DNA of 64,000 nucleotides, taken from positions 31,768 through 95,767 of the forward strand of contig NZ_JNWZ01000020.1 of assembly GCF_000716545.1 (NCBI RefSeq), given 5' to 3'. A model generated the notes under the pieces. It searched no databases and was not told the DNA's origin. It saw nothing but the letters and a program-made list of their open reading frames with translations. Made by a program: the position numbers and the translations under genes. Positions 1-8,979 of the stretch are shown piece after piece; position 1 is the stretch's first letter, and the number at the start of each line of letters is the position of its first letter. Source of the stretch: Kitasatospora phosalacinea. GTDB taxonomy: Bacteria; Actinomycetota; Actinomycetes; Streptomycetales; Streptomycetaceae.

Positions 1-195
1 GATGGACGGGGAGGCGGCGTGAGCCGTTCCGGCGGCCGCCGGAACGTGAATCAATAGCACAGAACAGCGGCCCGCGTAGTCACCTGTGCCGGTGAACGGG
101 TACCGTGGCCTCGCAGTTGTGGTCCGCCGTCAGCAACCCGGCGGGGCAACCGAGAGGCCCGGGATCCCGGTGCCGTGCACAGGTGAGGAATCGCG

Positions 196-1299
196 TTGAG
201 CCAGCGCCGCTCGTATCCCAACTCCGGCGACTTCAATCTGGACGACCTGTTCCGCCCGGAGCCCGCCGCAGACGGTCAGGGCAGTCCGGCGCAGGCCGCC
301 GCGCAGCCCCCGTACGCCCAGCCGCAGTCGCAGGCCCCCGTCCCCCAGCAGCAGTCCGCGCCGCCGCTCGGCCAGAGCGGCAGCCCCGAGTACTGGGGCA
401 CGCCCCCGCAGCAGGCCGGGACGGCCCCGCAGCAGCCCGCGCCGGGCGACGAGGGCGCCACCCAGTACCTGCCGCCCTACCCGGCCGGCGGCCCGGCCGT
501 CGGCGGCGCCGCCCAGCCCGCCCCGCCGGCCTTCGCGCAGCAGCCCCAGCCGGCCCCCTACGCGGCCCAGCCGACGTACGGCGGCGGGGGCTACGGCGCC
601 CCGCAGCAGGGGTACGCCCCCGCGCCCGACGGCTACCCGCAGCAGGCCGCGGACGGCGGCCGCCGCAAGCCCAACACCAAGGTGCTGATCGGCGCGGGCG
701 TGGCCGGCGTCGCGCTGGTCGCGGTCCTGGTCGGCGTGCTGGCCAGCGGCGGCGACAAGAAGGACAAGGACACCGCGAAGGGCGGAGCCACGTCCGGCCA
801 GAGCGTCGCCGCCCCCAGCCCGAACGGCGGCAACGCCGCGGTCACCCCCGAGATGAAGGCCCAGGCGCAGGCCCTGTCCGACCTGCTCGGCACCGCCAGC
901 GCCGGCCGCACCTCGGTGGTCAACGCGGTCGCCGCGGTCGGCAAGTGCCAGAACCTGCCCGACTCGCAGGCCGCGCTCGCCTCGGCCGCGAGCCAGCGGC
1001 AGGGCCTGCTGACCAAGCTCGGCGCCCTGAAGGTCGACCAGCTCACCGAGGGCGCGGAGCTGGTCAAGCAGCTCCAGGCGGCCTGGCAGGCGTCCGCCAC
1101 CGCCGACTCCGAGTACGCCCAGTGGGCCGGCGACCTGGTGGCGGGCTGCGACCCGGCCAAGGCCAAGGACAACGCGCACCTGCGCAACGGCGACGCGGCG
1201 AGCGGCACGGCCACGACGGCGAAGAAGCAGGCCTCCGAGCTGTGGGGCACGATCGCCACGAAGACGGGGCTGCCGGCCAAGAGCGCCGGAGAGCTCTGA
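196..1299 (+). CDS. Pro/Gln-rich single-pass membrane protein, function unknown
   Basis: 367 aa, TTG start preceded by a GTGAGGA ribosome site. Residues 1-155 are low complexity and rich in Pro, Gln, Ala and Gly, with repeated PQQ/QQP motifs. A basic RRKPNTK patch precedes one hydrophobic segment (about 163-184). The remaining ~180 residues are an alanine-rich, probably helical domain with two cysteines (near 252 and in AGCDPAK) that could form a disulfide outside the cell. The layout, a disordered cytoplasmic tail then one TM then an extracytoplasmic domain, is common among streptomycete envelope proteins. I do not recognise a catalytic domain. It is a single-gene unit closed by a strong hairpin. 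A function in cell-envelope sensing would be a guess. Confidence 0.8.
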   Translation: MSQRRSYPNSGDFNLDDLFRPEPAADGQGSPAQAAAQPPYAQPQSQAPVPQQQSAPPLGQSGSPEYWGTPPQQAGTAPQQPAPGDEGATQYLPPYPAGGPAVGGAAQPAPPAFAQQPQPAPYAAQPTYGGGGYGAPQQGYAPAPDGYPQQAADGGRRKPNTKVLIGAGVAGVALVAVLVGVLASGGDKKDKDTAKGGATSGQSVAAPSPNGGNAAVTPEMKAQAQALSDLLGTASAGRTSVVNAVAAVGKCQNLPDSQAALASAASQRQGLLTKLGALKVDQLTEGAELVKQLQAAWQASATADSEYAQWAGDLVAGCDPAKAKDNAHLRNGDAASGTATTAKKQASELWGTIATKTGLPAKSAGEL

Positions 1300-1327
1300 G
1301 CCGCCCGGTACGGACCGCAACGACGGA

Positions 1328-1356
1328 GCAGGGGCGCGGGAGACCCGCGCCCCTGC
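1328..1356 (+). terminator. Intrinsic-type terminator hairpin
   Basis: 13-bp perfect arms (GCAGGGGCGCGGG and its complement) around a 3-base loop, followed by TGCTGTT. It lies 28 bases after the upstream stop and between convergent genes, so it may serve both strands. Confidence 0.75.
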
Positions 1357-1403
1357 TGTTCCCGTCGTTCCCGCCGTCCCCCGAGCCCCGGGCCCCGGGC
1401 GCG

Positions 1404-2693
1404 CTACGCCGGGGGCTTGCCGTTGGTGAGCACCCAGCGGACGTCGGTGAAGCCCTGGTGCTGCTCGACCAGGCGGCCGTTCTGCACCCGCTGGAAGGTG
1501 ACGGAGGTGTTCACCAGCCGGGGCGAGTCCGCGCTGGGGAGCATGTTGGTGAGGCTCCAGTTGAGCGGCGGGGTGGTGCCGGCGGTGTCGATCGGGTCGC
1601 CGCTGTCCAGGATGACCTGCAGCGCCTTCGCGGTGACCGGCCTGCTCTTGTCGATCCGTCCGGCGGCCTGGCGGAGCACCTCGTAGGCGACCCAGGTGGT
1701 CTGCACGCCGGGGTCGGCGACGTCGATGGTGGAGCCGTTGCCGTAGGCGCGGACGGTGTCGCGCAGGCCGTCCCAGACGGTGGAGGACTCGACCGGGAAC
1801 CAGCCGGTGGCGTACGCGCCGCGCAGCGGGCCGCCGTCGCCGCCGGTGGAGTCGACCACGGACTGCTGGAAGGAGCCGATGACCGAGGCGAGCTGGGTGT
1901 TCCTGGGGCTGGCGCGGCGGTACGGGTCGAGCAGGTTGGCGGTGGGCTCGGCGCCGAGCGCGGAGAGCACGCAGTTGCCGGGCTTGTCGTCGCCGATGGC
2001 CCGGTGCGCGTACGACGAGTAGTCGTTGGACTTCTCGGGCGCCTTGACGTCGGTGATCTTGACGTTGTCCTGCGCGACGGCGCTGCTGAGGTAGTTGACC
2101 AGGGCGTCGCCGGCCCGGGTGTCGGGGCGGATCAGGGCGATCTGCTTGCAGCCGGCGGCGACCAGCTGGCGTCCGCTGCCCGCGACCAGGGCGGGCATGC
2201 CGCCGTTGACGGGGTAGGAGAGCGGGCTGCTGAACTCGGGGGAGGAGAGGCCGTAGCCGCCGATGAACGGGATGCCGGCCTGTTCGAGGATCGGCATGAA
2301 GTTGCTGCCGTACTGGCTGGCGGAGCCGACCACGGCGACGACGTGGGCGCTGACGGCCTGGTCGGCGCAGGCGGTGGCGCCGTCGGTGCTGTCGTGCTCG
2401 TTGCAGGTGAGGACGCGGACCTTGTGGCCGGCCAGGCCGCCCCGGGCGTTGAGCTCGCGGCCGACGGCCTCGGCGAGCGCGGTCATGCCGGGGCGGTCGG
2501 CGGCGCCGGTGCCGGACGGGGCCCAGGTCATGACGGTGACGTCCTGGCCGGCGGCGTCGGCGGCGGCGGGGCCGCCGCAGGCGGAGGCGGAGAGCAGGGC
2601 GGGCAGGACCGCGGCGGAGGCCGCGAGGACGGTGGCTGCGCGGCGTCGTCCACTGACGGCGGGTGGCGGGTGGGGGGTTCCGTTCCGCGTCAT
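1404..2693 (-). CDS. ABC-type substrate-binding lipoprotein, branched-chain amino acid (Peripla_BP_6) type
   Basis: 429 aa from an ATG with a clear GGGAGGAAAG ribosome site; longer in-frame extensions upstream lack one. The N-terminus has a basic segment, a hydrophobic stretch and a lipobox around LLSASACGG, so a lipid-anchored exported protein is expected. The rest resembles LivJ-type receptors: a first lobe with VTVMTWAPSGTG..., a GSASQYGSNFMPILEQAGIPFIGG segment, then a second lobe ending near the C-terminus. No permease or ATPase gene is adjacent, so it is an orphan receptor that either shares another transporter or acts as a sensor. The ligand cannot be told from sequence. Confidence 0.82.
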   Translation of the reverse strand: MTRNGTPHPPPAVSGRRRAATVLAASAAVLPALLSASACGGPAAADAAGQDVTVMTWAPSGTGAADRPGMTALAEAVGRELNARGGLAGHKVRVLTCNEHDSTDGATACADQAVSAHVVAVVGSASQYGSNFMPILEQAGIPFIGGYGLSSPEFSSPLSYPVNGGMPALVAGSGRQLVAAGCKQIALIRPDTRAGDALVNYLSSAVAQDNVKITDVKAPEKSNDYSSYAHRAIGDDKPGNCVLSALGAEPTANLLDPYRRASPRNTQLASVIGSFQQSVVDSTGGDGGPLRGAYATGWFPVESSTVWDGLRDTVRAYGNGSTIDVADPGVQTTWVAYEVLRQAAGRIDKSRPVTAKALQVILDSGDPIDTAGTTPPLNWSLTNMLPSADSPRLVNTSVTFQRVQNGRLVEQHQGFTDVRWVLTNGKPPA

Positions 2694-2991
2694 GGCGCTC
2701 TTTCCTCCCTGGACGTGCTGTTGCTTGGGGTCGTCCCGTGCTCCGTTGCGCAGGCTCGGCGGACCAAGGGTGGTCGCCACCGGGCACGCCGAGAGGGACG
2801 CGGTGTGAACGGACCGCCAACGGGGGAGGAACACGGAGCGTTGCCGGTCGGTGACGCGTGTAGAGGCGCGGTTGGAGTCGGACCGGGGCGGGAACGTACG
2901 ATCGGCTCCCGTGTCCGACAGCATGGATTCTCCGCACCGGTCTGCCCGAAACGCTTCTCGAACGGGCGCGCGCTCCAGCACGATGGGCGGC

Positions 2992-3429
2992 ATGCCTCTG
3001 AGTGATCTGCCCTGGTGGCGCTGGCGGGCCCGGATCCGCTCGGCGCTGCACATGCTCTCCGACCCCGGTTTCCAGCGCACGGCGTGGCTGGACGGCCGCG
3101 CGGGGTACGGCGACCTCTCCGACGCGGTGTACCGGCTGGTGGAGGACAGCTGGCTGGACCGCTGGTCGGCGGAGAAGTACGTCGGCGCGGTCTTCCGGGA
3201 CTCCGCGGAGGCGGTCGCGGTGAACGCGGCGGTACTGCGGGTGCTGCTGGTCGTGCACAAGGTCGGCGAGGACGCCCCGGCCGCCGCGTACCTGGGCCAC
3301 CCGGACTGGCCGGAGGCGGTGCGGGCGGCCCGCGAGGCGCACCACCTGCTGGCCGTCGGCGACGGAGACGACCCCGGCCTGCCGCCGCTCCCGCTGGACG
3401 AACTGGCCCGGCTGACCGCGCGCGGCTGA
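2992..3429 (+). CDS. Conserved actinobacterial hypothetical protein
   Basis: 145 aa if it starts at the ATG of MPLSDLPWW; an in-frame ATG three codons earlier (2983) is an alternative, and neither has a strong ribosome site. The protein is soluble and helical, with a Trp-rich start (PWWRWRARIRSALHMLSD) and a core containing GYGDLSDAVYRLVEDSWLDRWSAEKY. I recall the same motif from streptomycete hypothetical proteins encoded beside purU, where it also lacks an assigned role. It ends 146 bases before purU on the same strand. No catalytic motif is evident. Confidence 0.75.
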   Translation: MPLSDLPWWRWRARIRSALHMLSDPGFQRTAWLDGRAGYGDLSDAVYRLVEDSWLDRWSAEKYVGAVFRDSAEAVAVNAAVLRVLLVVHKVGEDAPAAAYLGHPDWPEAVRAAREAHHLLAVGDGDDPGLPPLPLDELARLTARG

Positions 3430-3575
3430 CCCGGCCGGGGCGGCGCGGAGGCGCCCCGCGGTCTCGGGCGGCGGCCGCGGTCTCGGGTGGCGGGCGCCGT
3501 CCCCGCCCCGGCGCGATCTGTGCCAGGCTGGGCCGTTGCCCGTCACCACCCGAACCCAGGAACAGGGACCCCGAC

Positions 3576-4439
3576 ATGGAAGAGACCGCCCGCTCCCAGT
3601 ACGTGCTGACGCTGTCCTGCCCCGACAAGCAGGGCATCGTGCACGCGGTCTCCAGCTACCTGTTCATGACGGGTTGCAACATCATCGACAGCCAGCAGTT
3701 CGGCGACGCCGGCACCGGGCTGTTCTTCATGCGGGTGCACTTCTCGGCCGAGGAGCCGGTGACGGCGGAGAAGCTCCGGGCGAGCTTCGCGGCGATCGGC
3801 GCCTCGTTCCGGATGGAGTGGCGGATCAACGCCTCCGCGGAGCGGATGCGGGTGCTGCTGATGGTCTCCAAGTTCGGGCACTGCCTGAACGACCTGCTGT
3901 TCCGCACCCGGATCGGGGCGCTGCCGGTGGAGATCGCCGGCGTGGTCTCCAACCACACCGACTTCCGCGAGCTGACCGAGTCGTACAGCATCCCCTTCCA
4001 CCACGTCCCGGTGACCCGGGACACCAAGGCGGACGCCGAGCAGCGGCTGCTCGACCTGGTCGCCGAGGAGCGGATCGACCTGGTGGTGCTGGCCCGCTAC
4101 ATGCAGGTGCTCTCGGACGACCTGTGCAAGGCGCTGTCCGGGCGGGTCATCAACATCCACCACTCCTTCCTGCCGAGCTTCAAGGGCGCCAAGCCGTACC
4201 ACCAGGCGCACGCCCGGGGCGTGAAGCTGATCGGCGCCACCGCCCACTACGTCACCGCCGACCTGGACGAGGGCCCGATCATCGAGCAGGAGGTCGCCCG
4301 GGTCACCCACGACGTCACCCCCGAGCAGCTGGTGGCGCTCGGCCGGGACGTCGAGTGCCAGGCGCTGGCCCGCGCCGTGAAGTGGCACAGCGAGCACCGG
4401 GTGCTGCTGAACGGCTCGCGCACCGTGGTGTTCGCCTGA
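3576..4439 (+). CDS. purU: Formyltetrahydrofolate deformylase
   Basis: 287 aa, the usual length for PurU. It hydrolyses 10-formyl-THF to THF and formate, balancing one-carbon pools and supplying formate for purine synthesis. An N-terminal ACT domain (about 8-85, starting LTLSCPDKQGIVHAVSS) normally senses glycine or methionine. The C-terminal formyltransferase-fold domain (about 90-287) contains INIHHSFLPSFKGAKPYHQAH with the expected Asn/His pair near residues 191-193 and the catalytic Asp in TADLDEGPIIEQ near 229. The start is the ATG of MEETARSQYV; the open frame further upstream reads as non-coding. Confidence 0.95.
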   Translation: MEETARSQYVLTLSCPDKQGIVHAVSSYLFMTGCNIIDSQQFGDAGTGLFFMRVHFSAEEPVTAEKLRASFAAIGASFRMEWRINASAERMRVLLMVSKFGHCLNDLLFRTRIGALPVEIAGVVSNHTDFRELTESYSIPFHHVPVTRDTKADAEQRLLDLVAEERIDLVVLARYMQVLSDDLCKALSGRVINIHHSFLPSFKGAKPYHQAHARGVKLIGATAHYVTADLDEGPIIEQEVARVTHDVTPEQLVALGRDVECQALARAVKWHSEHRVLLNGSRTVVFA

Positions 4440-4830
4440 CGCCCCGCCCGGCGCGCGCTCGGCCGGGGCGGCCTCAGTTCCCTTGGGGCGCCCGGTGTTC
4501 GACCGCCGGTGGACATTTGTAGGAAGGGTGGTTCGCTCGTGGCGGCCCCGTGCCCGGAGACCGTCGGCGGTACGGTCGGGGATACCCGGGAGGGCGGTGC
4601 CGCCGACCTGTCGTGCGAACCCCGGCAGGGTGAGCGGGACAGTATGCACCGAGCCGTCCCCCGAACGCTGGAATATGCCCGAAGCTCTTGCTGCGACCCG
4701 GTCGCGGAATCATTCTGGGGCGTATTCGTGTCGATGCCATGGGCAGTCCTGGTCGGTGACCCCCGCTTCGAGCGGCCGACCGGACCGGCGGGATCAAACG
4801 GGCCGAATACCTAGTGCGGGTGGTGGAGCG
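4440..4830. other. 391-base intergenic region upstream of the ATPase gene
   Basis: No protein-like reading frame with normal third-position bias. It includes a GCGAC/GTCGC inverted repeat near 4696-4708 and a relatively AT-rich stretch around 4700-4740. A GAATACCTAGT segment about 20 bases before the start of the next gene could hold a -10 box. No RNA family was recognised. Confidence 0.5.
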
Positions 4831-5298
4831 GTGCAGGTACTCCAGGTACAGCTGGCGGTCCAGGCGGACCCGGCGGAGGTGTCACGGGCGCGGCGGTGGG
4901 TCCGGGACCGGCTGCGGGCGGGCGGGATCGACCCGGACTCGCCGGTGGCGGAGACCCTGGTGCTGGTGGTCTCCGAACTGGTCACCAACGCGGTGGTGCA
5001 CACCGGACACCCGGCGGTGCTCAGACTGCTGCTGCCGGTCGACCCGGCCGCCGCGCCGCCCGCCGTCCGGGTGGAGGTCGCCGACGCCAGCTGCGCGGCC
5101 CCCGCGCCCCGGCACGCCGGGGCCGACGAGGACGCCACCAACGGGCGCGGCCTGGAGCTGGTCGAGCTGCTCTGCGAGCGCTGGGGCTGGTACCCGGACG
5201 GCTCCGGCAAGCGGGTGTGGTGCGAGATCGGCGACCCGGACGGGACGCCCTGCGCGCTGGCGGCGCAGCCGTCCGCCCCGGTGGCCTCGGCCCGCTGA
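4831..5298 (+). CDS. Anti-sigma-type ATP-binding protein (HATPase_c_2)
   Basis: 155 aa from a GTG with GGTGGAG just upstream; the frame stays open further upstream but has no coding character there. It is a GHKL-fold ATPase related to SpoIIAB/RsbW: an N-box SELVTNAVVHTG (about 50-61) and a G2-type GRGLELVELL (about 107-116) are visible, but there is no kinase sensor or dimerisation domain. Such proteins are very numerous in streptomycetes, and those characterised bind or phosphorylate anti-sigma-factor antagonists. No sigma factor or antagonist gene is adjacent, so its partner is unknown. Confidence 0.85.
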   Translation: MQVLQVQLAVQADPAEVSRARRWVRDRLRAGGIDPDSPVAETLVLVVSELVTNAVVHTGHPAVLRLLLPVDPAAAPPAVRVEVADASCAAPAPRHAGADEDATNGRGLELVELLCERWGWYPDGSGKRVWCEIGDPDGTPCALAAQPSAPVASAR

Positions 5299-5691
5299 GC
5301 GGCGCGCCGGGCGCCCGGCCGGGGCGGGAGCGTGCGCCGGGCGCGCGCTGTGCGCGCTCCGGATGGTCCGTCTGAATTTCGGACAACCCATTGACGTGAC
5401 GTATCCGACTGATCACTCTTGGGTGCGGCGCCCGTTGCGAGGGGACGCCGAGGGAGACCGGGCGGTGCCGACACATAGGGGGTCGTTGGCCGTCCCGTCC
5501 GGAACCTCGGCGAAATCGGGCCGCCCGGGCGTCACGGCTTTCAGGGCCCGGACGCCGACCGGACGGCGGGCCGCCGTGCCGTGCTCGGGGTGCGCACGGC
5601 GGGCCGCCGCTCCGCCACCGGGGGCGCGGAGGCCGCATCGTGACCCAAAATCACTGGAAACCGGCAGTGGTCTACACCAAAACTGAGGTAC
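5299..5691. other. 393-base intergenic region before the first MFS gene
   Basis: No convincing gene. It holds a GTCCG-N9-CGGAC inverted repeat (5366-5384), a TTGACG hexamer (5391-5396) that could be a -35 box without an obvious -10, and the DasR-like site listed separately near the end. Confidence 0.45.
5666..5681 (+). promoter_or_regulatory. Candidate DasR-responsive element (dre-like site)
   Basis: AGTGGTCTACACCAAA resembles the published streptomycete dre consensus, built on TGGTCTAGACCA. The core TGGT-N4-ACCA is perfect; the outer right flank deviates. It ends 10 bases before the GTG of the MFS gene, overlapping the start region, where a bound GntR-type repressor could block initiation. 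This is inference from similarity only. Confidence 0.5.
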
Positions 5692-6960
5692 GTGACCGCA
5701 CCCGAACTGCAATCCGCTCCCACCCCGCAGGTCAGCACGGCGAAACCGCCCGCCATCTGGTCGGGCAGCTTCCGGCTCTACTTCACCGCCCGCTCGGCCG
5801 GGCTGCTCAGCGACGCGATGCTCCCGGTCGCCGTCTCGGCCGGCCTGGTGGCCGCCGGCTACGAGACCTCCGAGGTCGGCTTCGCGATGGCCTTCCTGCT
5901 CGGCCCGTTCGCCGGCCTGGTGCTGTTCGGCGGCGTGCTCGCCGACCGGTTCACCGCCCGGCGGCTGATGATCTTCGCCGACCTGCTGAACCTCACCACC
6001 CGGGTGCTGCTCGCGGTGCTGTTCTTCCGGGGCTTCGACCAGCTCTGGCAGCTCTACCTGCTGCTCGCGCTGGCCGGCACCGCCGCGGCGATGTTCCAGC
6101 CCGGCGCCGCCTCGACCGTCCCGCTGGTCGCCACCGACGTGCAGGGCGCCAACGGCGTGCTGCGGATCGCCGAGGCGCTGACCGGCCTGATCGGGCCCGC
6201 GCTGGCCGCCGCGCTGATCACCGTCTCCACCGGCTGGGTGATGGTGATCGCCGGCGTGATGTACGCGGTCAGCGCCTACTGCCTGCTCACCCTGCGGCTC
6301 GGCCCCGTCCCCGCCCCGCCGCCCGGCGACAGCCTGTGGCGCAACCTGGTGGCCGGCTGGCACGAGTTCTGGTCCCGCAGCTGGATGTGGGGCGTCATCC
6401 TGATCTGGATGGTCTTCACCGTGCTCTCCTGGGGCCCGCTCGCCCCCGTGGTGGTCGGCGACATCGGCAAGCGCGACGGCGTCGTCGCCTACGGCGTCAT
6501 CAACAGCATGCTCGGCGCGGGCACCATCATCGGCGGCGTCCTCGCCATCCGGGTCAAGCCGGTCCGCCCGCTGGCCGCCGGCGCCACCGCCCTGTTCCTC
6601 TTCGCCGTCCAGCAGTTCGCCTTCGCGGCCGGCCTGCCCTGGCCGCTGCTCGGCGCCGCCCAGCTGGTCTCCGGCATCGGCATCAGCTTCTGGGGCGTCA
6701 TGTGGGCCACCAGCGTGCAGACCCAGGTGCCCGGCGAGGTGCTCAACCGGATCCACGCGTACGAAGTGGCGGGCTCCGTCTGCATGTTCCCGCTCGGCTC
6801 GGCGCTGGCCGGCCCCGCCGTCGACCTCCTCGGCACCACCCAGGTCTACCTGGTCGGCGGCGTCGTCACCCTGGGCACCGCCACCGCGCTGCTGCTCAGC
6901 CCGCCGATCCGCGACCTGCGCCGGGTCTCCGACACCGGGGTGGTCGCCTCCGGGCACTGA
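5692..6960 (+). CDS. MFS transporter (efflux-type, 12-TM)
   Basis: 422 aa, GTG start with CTGAGG just upstream. Hydrophobic helices run the full length, with a cytoplasmic loop LADRFTARRLMIFADL between TM2 and TM3 matching the MFS signature. It looks like the macrolide-efflux/enterobactin-exporter-like MFS group (no long central loop). It sits alone after a long regulatory region and 94 bases before another MFS gene, so the two may be cotranscribed. A dre-like site overlapping the start suggests N-acetylglucosamine-linked control. The substrate is unknown. Confidence 0.85.
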   Translation: MTAPELQSAPTPQVSTAKPPAIWSGSFRLYFTARSAGLLSDAMLPVAVSAGLVAAGYETSEVGFAMAFLLGPFAGLVLFGGVLADRFTARRLMIFADLLNLTTRVLLAVLFFRGFDQLWQLYLLLALAGTAAAMFQPGAASTVPLVATDVQGANGVLRIAEALTGLIGPALAAALITVSTGWVMVIAGVMYAVSAYCLLTLRLGPVPAPPPGDSLWRNLVAGWHEFWSRSWMWGVILIWMVFTVLSWGPLAPVVVGDIGKRDGVVAYGVINSMLGAGTIIGGVLAIRVKPVRPLAAGATALFLFAVQQFAFAAGLPWPLLGAAQLVSGIGISFWGVMWATSVQTQVPGEVLNRIHAYEVAGSVCMFPLGSALAGPAVDLLGTTQVYLVGGVVTLGTATALLLSPPIRDLRRVSDTGVVASGH

Positions 6961-7054
6961 GCCGGGCCACCGGGCGGGCCGCTGACCGGAATTCGGGCAT
7001 TCGTGGCAGTCGGGGCCGTCGTGGCGGGGCGGCCGGGCCGGGAGACTCGGACGG

Positions 7055-8365
7055 GTGAAGGAACTGGAACTCGACCCCGTCGCGGCGCCGTCCCGCCCCC
7101 GCCGCGCCCCCCGCGTCCACTACGGCTGGGTCGTGGTCGCCGTCTCGCTGCTCGTGCTGCTCGGCTCGGCCGGGTTCCGCTCCACGCCCAGCCTGATGAT
7201 GGGCGCCCTGCACGACGAGTTCGGCTGGTCGCGGGCCACCGTCTCCAGCGCGGTCTCCGTCAACCTCGCCCTCTACGGCCTCACCGCGCCGTTCGCCGCC
7301 GCCCTGATGGACCGCTTCGGCGTCCGCCCGGTGGTGGTCTGCGCGCTGCTCACCATCTCCACCGGGGCCGGACTCACCGTCCTGATGACCAGCCCCTGGC
7401 AACTGGTCCTGTGCTGGGGCGTCCTGGTCGGCCTCGGCAGCGGCTCGATGGCCGGGGCCTTCGCCACCACCGTCTCCGGGCGCTGGTTCGAAGCCAGGCA
7501 GGGCCTGGTCACCGGCCTGCTCACCGCGGCCGGCGCGGCCGGGAACCTGGTCTTCATGCCGCTGCTGGCCGCGCTCGTCGAACGGCACGGCTGGCGGACG
7601 GCGGTCGTGGTGGTCTCGCTCTGCGCCACCGCGGTGGCCGTCCCGGTCCTGCTGCTGATGCGCGAACGGCCCGCCGACGTCGGGCAGTTGCCGTACGGCG
7701 CGACCAGCGCCCCGGCGCCGCCGGCCGTCGACGGGTCGGCGGTCGCCCGCTCGCTGCGGGTGCTGCGCGGGGTGGCGGGGCGGCGGGCGTTCTGGCTGCT
7801 CGCCGCGTCCTTCGCGATCTGCGGCGCCACCACCGTCGGCCTGGTCGGCACCCACTTCATCCCCGCCGCCCACGACCACGGCATGCCCGTCACCACCGGC
7901 GCCTCGCTGCTCGCCCTGATCGGCCTGTTCGACGTCGCCGGGACGATCGCCAGCGGCTGGTTCACCGACCGCTTCGACCCCGTCCGGCTGCTGGTCACCT
8001 ACTACGCGCTGCGCGGACTGTCGCTGGCCTTCCTGCCGGCCCTCCTCGGGGGGAGCCTGCGGCCGCCGATCCTGGCCTTCGTGGTCTTCTACGGCCTGGA
8101 CTGGGTCGCCACCGTCCCGCCCACCGTCGCCCTCTGCCGCCGCCACTTCGGCCAGGACGCCCCGATCGTCTTCGGCTGGGTGCTGGCCGCCCACCAGGTC
8201 GGCGCGGCGGCCGTGGCCGGACTGGCCGGGCTGGCCCGGGACGCCTTCGGCGACTACGACGCCACCTGGTACGCGGCGGGGGCGCTGTGCGCGGTCGCGG
8301 TGGGCTGCTGCGTCGCGCTGCGCGTCCAGGGGCCCTCCCGGAGGGCGAATGTAATGGTCAGGTAG
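7055..8365 (+). CDS. MFS transporter, oxalate/formate- or monocarboxylate-like
   Basis: 436 aa from a GTG (MKELELDP...), though the ribosome site is weak. About 12 TM helices. The N-terminal half has YGWVVVAVSLLVLLGSAGFRS followed by GWSRATVSSAVS and LMDRFGVRPVVV, features typical of the MCT/oxalate-formate branch of MFS. A repeat of the motif occurs at SGWFTDRFDPVRLL in the second half. It is followed after only 11 bases by an acetyltransferase gene whose start lies in an inverted repeat with this gene's stop in its loop. The substrate is not predictable. Confidence 0.83.
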   Translation: MKELELDPVAAPSRPRRAPRVHYGWVVVAVSLLVLLGSAGFRSTPSLMMGALHDEFGWSRATVSSAVSVNLALYGLTAPFAAALMDRFGVRPVVVCALLTISTGAGLTVLMTSPWQLVLCWGVLVGLGSGSMAGAFATTVSGRWFEARQGLVTGLLTAAGAAGNLVFMPLLAALVERHGWRTAVVVVSLCATAVAVPVLLLMRERPADVGQLPYGATSAPAPPAVDGSAVARSLRVLRGVAGRRAFWLLAASFAICGATTVGLVGTHFIPAAHDHGMPVTTGASLLALIGLFDVAGTIASGWFTDRFDPVRLLVTYYALRGLSLAFLPALLGGSLRPPILAFVVFYGLDWVATVPPTVALCRRHFGQDAPIVFGWVLAAHQVGAAAVAGLAGLARDAFGDYDATWYAAGALCAVAVGCCVALRVQGPSRRANVMVR

Positions 8366-8378
8366 GGTTATTGACCAT
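8354..8378 (+). promoter_or_regulatory. Inverted repeat spanning MFS stop and GNAT start codon
   Basis: 7-bp perfect arms ATGGTCA and TGACCAT separated by 11 bases. The loop carries the MFS stop TAG and the GGTAGGG ribosome site of the next gene, and the right arm contains the first two bases of its ATG. In RNA this could make the acetyltransferase depend on ribosomes from upstream; in DNA it could be an operator. Confidence 0.5.
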
Positions 8379-8895
8379 GACACTTCGATTCGTGCTGGAC
8401 CCGGAGCCGACCCCCGAGCTGCGGGAGGAGATCACGGTGCTGTGGACGGAGGTGTCCAACGCCGGGGGCGCGGTGGGGTTCGTGCCGCCGGTGGAGGTGG
8501 CGCAGGTGCGGCCGGTCGCGGAGCGGCAGTTCGGGGCGCTGGGGCCGGACCGGCTGCTGGTGGGGTACGAGCCGGGCGGGCGGGTCGCGGCGGTGGTGTT
8601 CTTCGAGGACATGCGGTTCGACCTGATGGACCACTGGCGGATGCTGAAGCGGGTGATGGTGCACCCGGGGTTCCAGGGTCGCGGGTACGGCGCGCAACTG
8701 CTGGCGGAGGCGGAGCGGGTGGCCCGGGAGTGGGGCCTGGCCGGGCTGAAGCTGACCCTGCGCGGCGGGCACGGGTTGGAGGAGTTCTACCGGCGCGGCG
8801 GGTACGTGGAGGTGGGCCGGGTGCCGGGGGCGATCCGGGTCGCGCCGGGCGACGAGCGGGACGACGTGACGATGTGGCTCGACCTGCGCGCCTGA
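8377..8895 (+). CDS. GNAT-family N-acetyltransferase
   Basis: 172 aa, ATG with GGTAGGG 11 bases upstream. It shows the GNAT acetyl-CoA loop as VMVHPGFQGRGYGAQLL (about 94-110; Q/R-x-x-G-x-G/A pattern) followed by the helix AEAERVAREWGLAGLKLTLRGG and the C-terminal EEFYRRGGYVEVGRVPGAI typical of the fold. A VFFEDMRFDLMDHW segment may shape the acceptor site. It is probably coupled to the upstream MFS gene, which suggests, without proof, joint modification and transport of one small molecule. Confidence 0.85.
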   Translation: MTLRFVLDPEPTPELREEITVLWTEVSNAGGAVGFVPPVEVAQVRPVAERQFGALGPDRLLVGYEPGGRVAAVVFFEDMRFDLMDHWRMLKRVMVHPGFQGRGYGAQLLAEAERVAREWGLAGLKLTLRGGHGLEEFYRRGGYVEVGRVPGAIRVAPGDERDDVTMWLDLRA

Positions 8896-8979
8896 GCGGT
8901 GTGAGGTCGTGCTTCACTGGGAGGGCCTAGTACCCCCGCGCGCCCGCCGGCGCGACCCGGCAAGCGAAGGACGATCCCG

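Noticed and set aside
1..22. Possible last codons of an upstream gene (ending TGA at 20-22).
   Set aside because: Too short to support.
105..3005. Very long open frames of several hundred to over 1500 codons opposite or out of frame with genes (for example 105-3005 on plus, 130-3549 and 48947-53620 on minus).
   Set aside because: They are typical of high-GC DNA: rich in Arg/Ala/Gly/Pro, with no family motifs, and they overlap clearly supported genes.
4483..4830. N-terminal extension of the ATPase gene.
   Set aside because: No coding bias and no homologous domain; the GTG at 4831 has a ribosome site.
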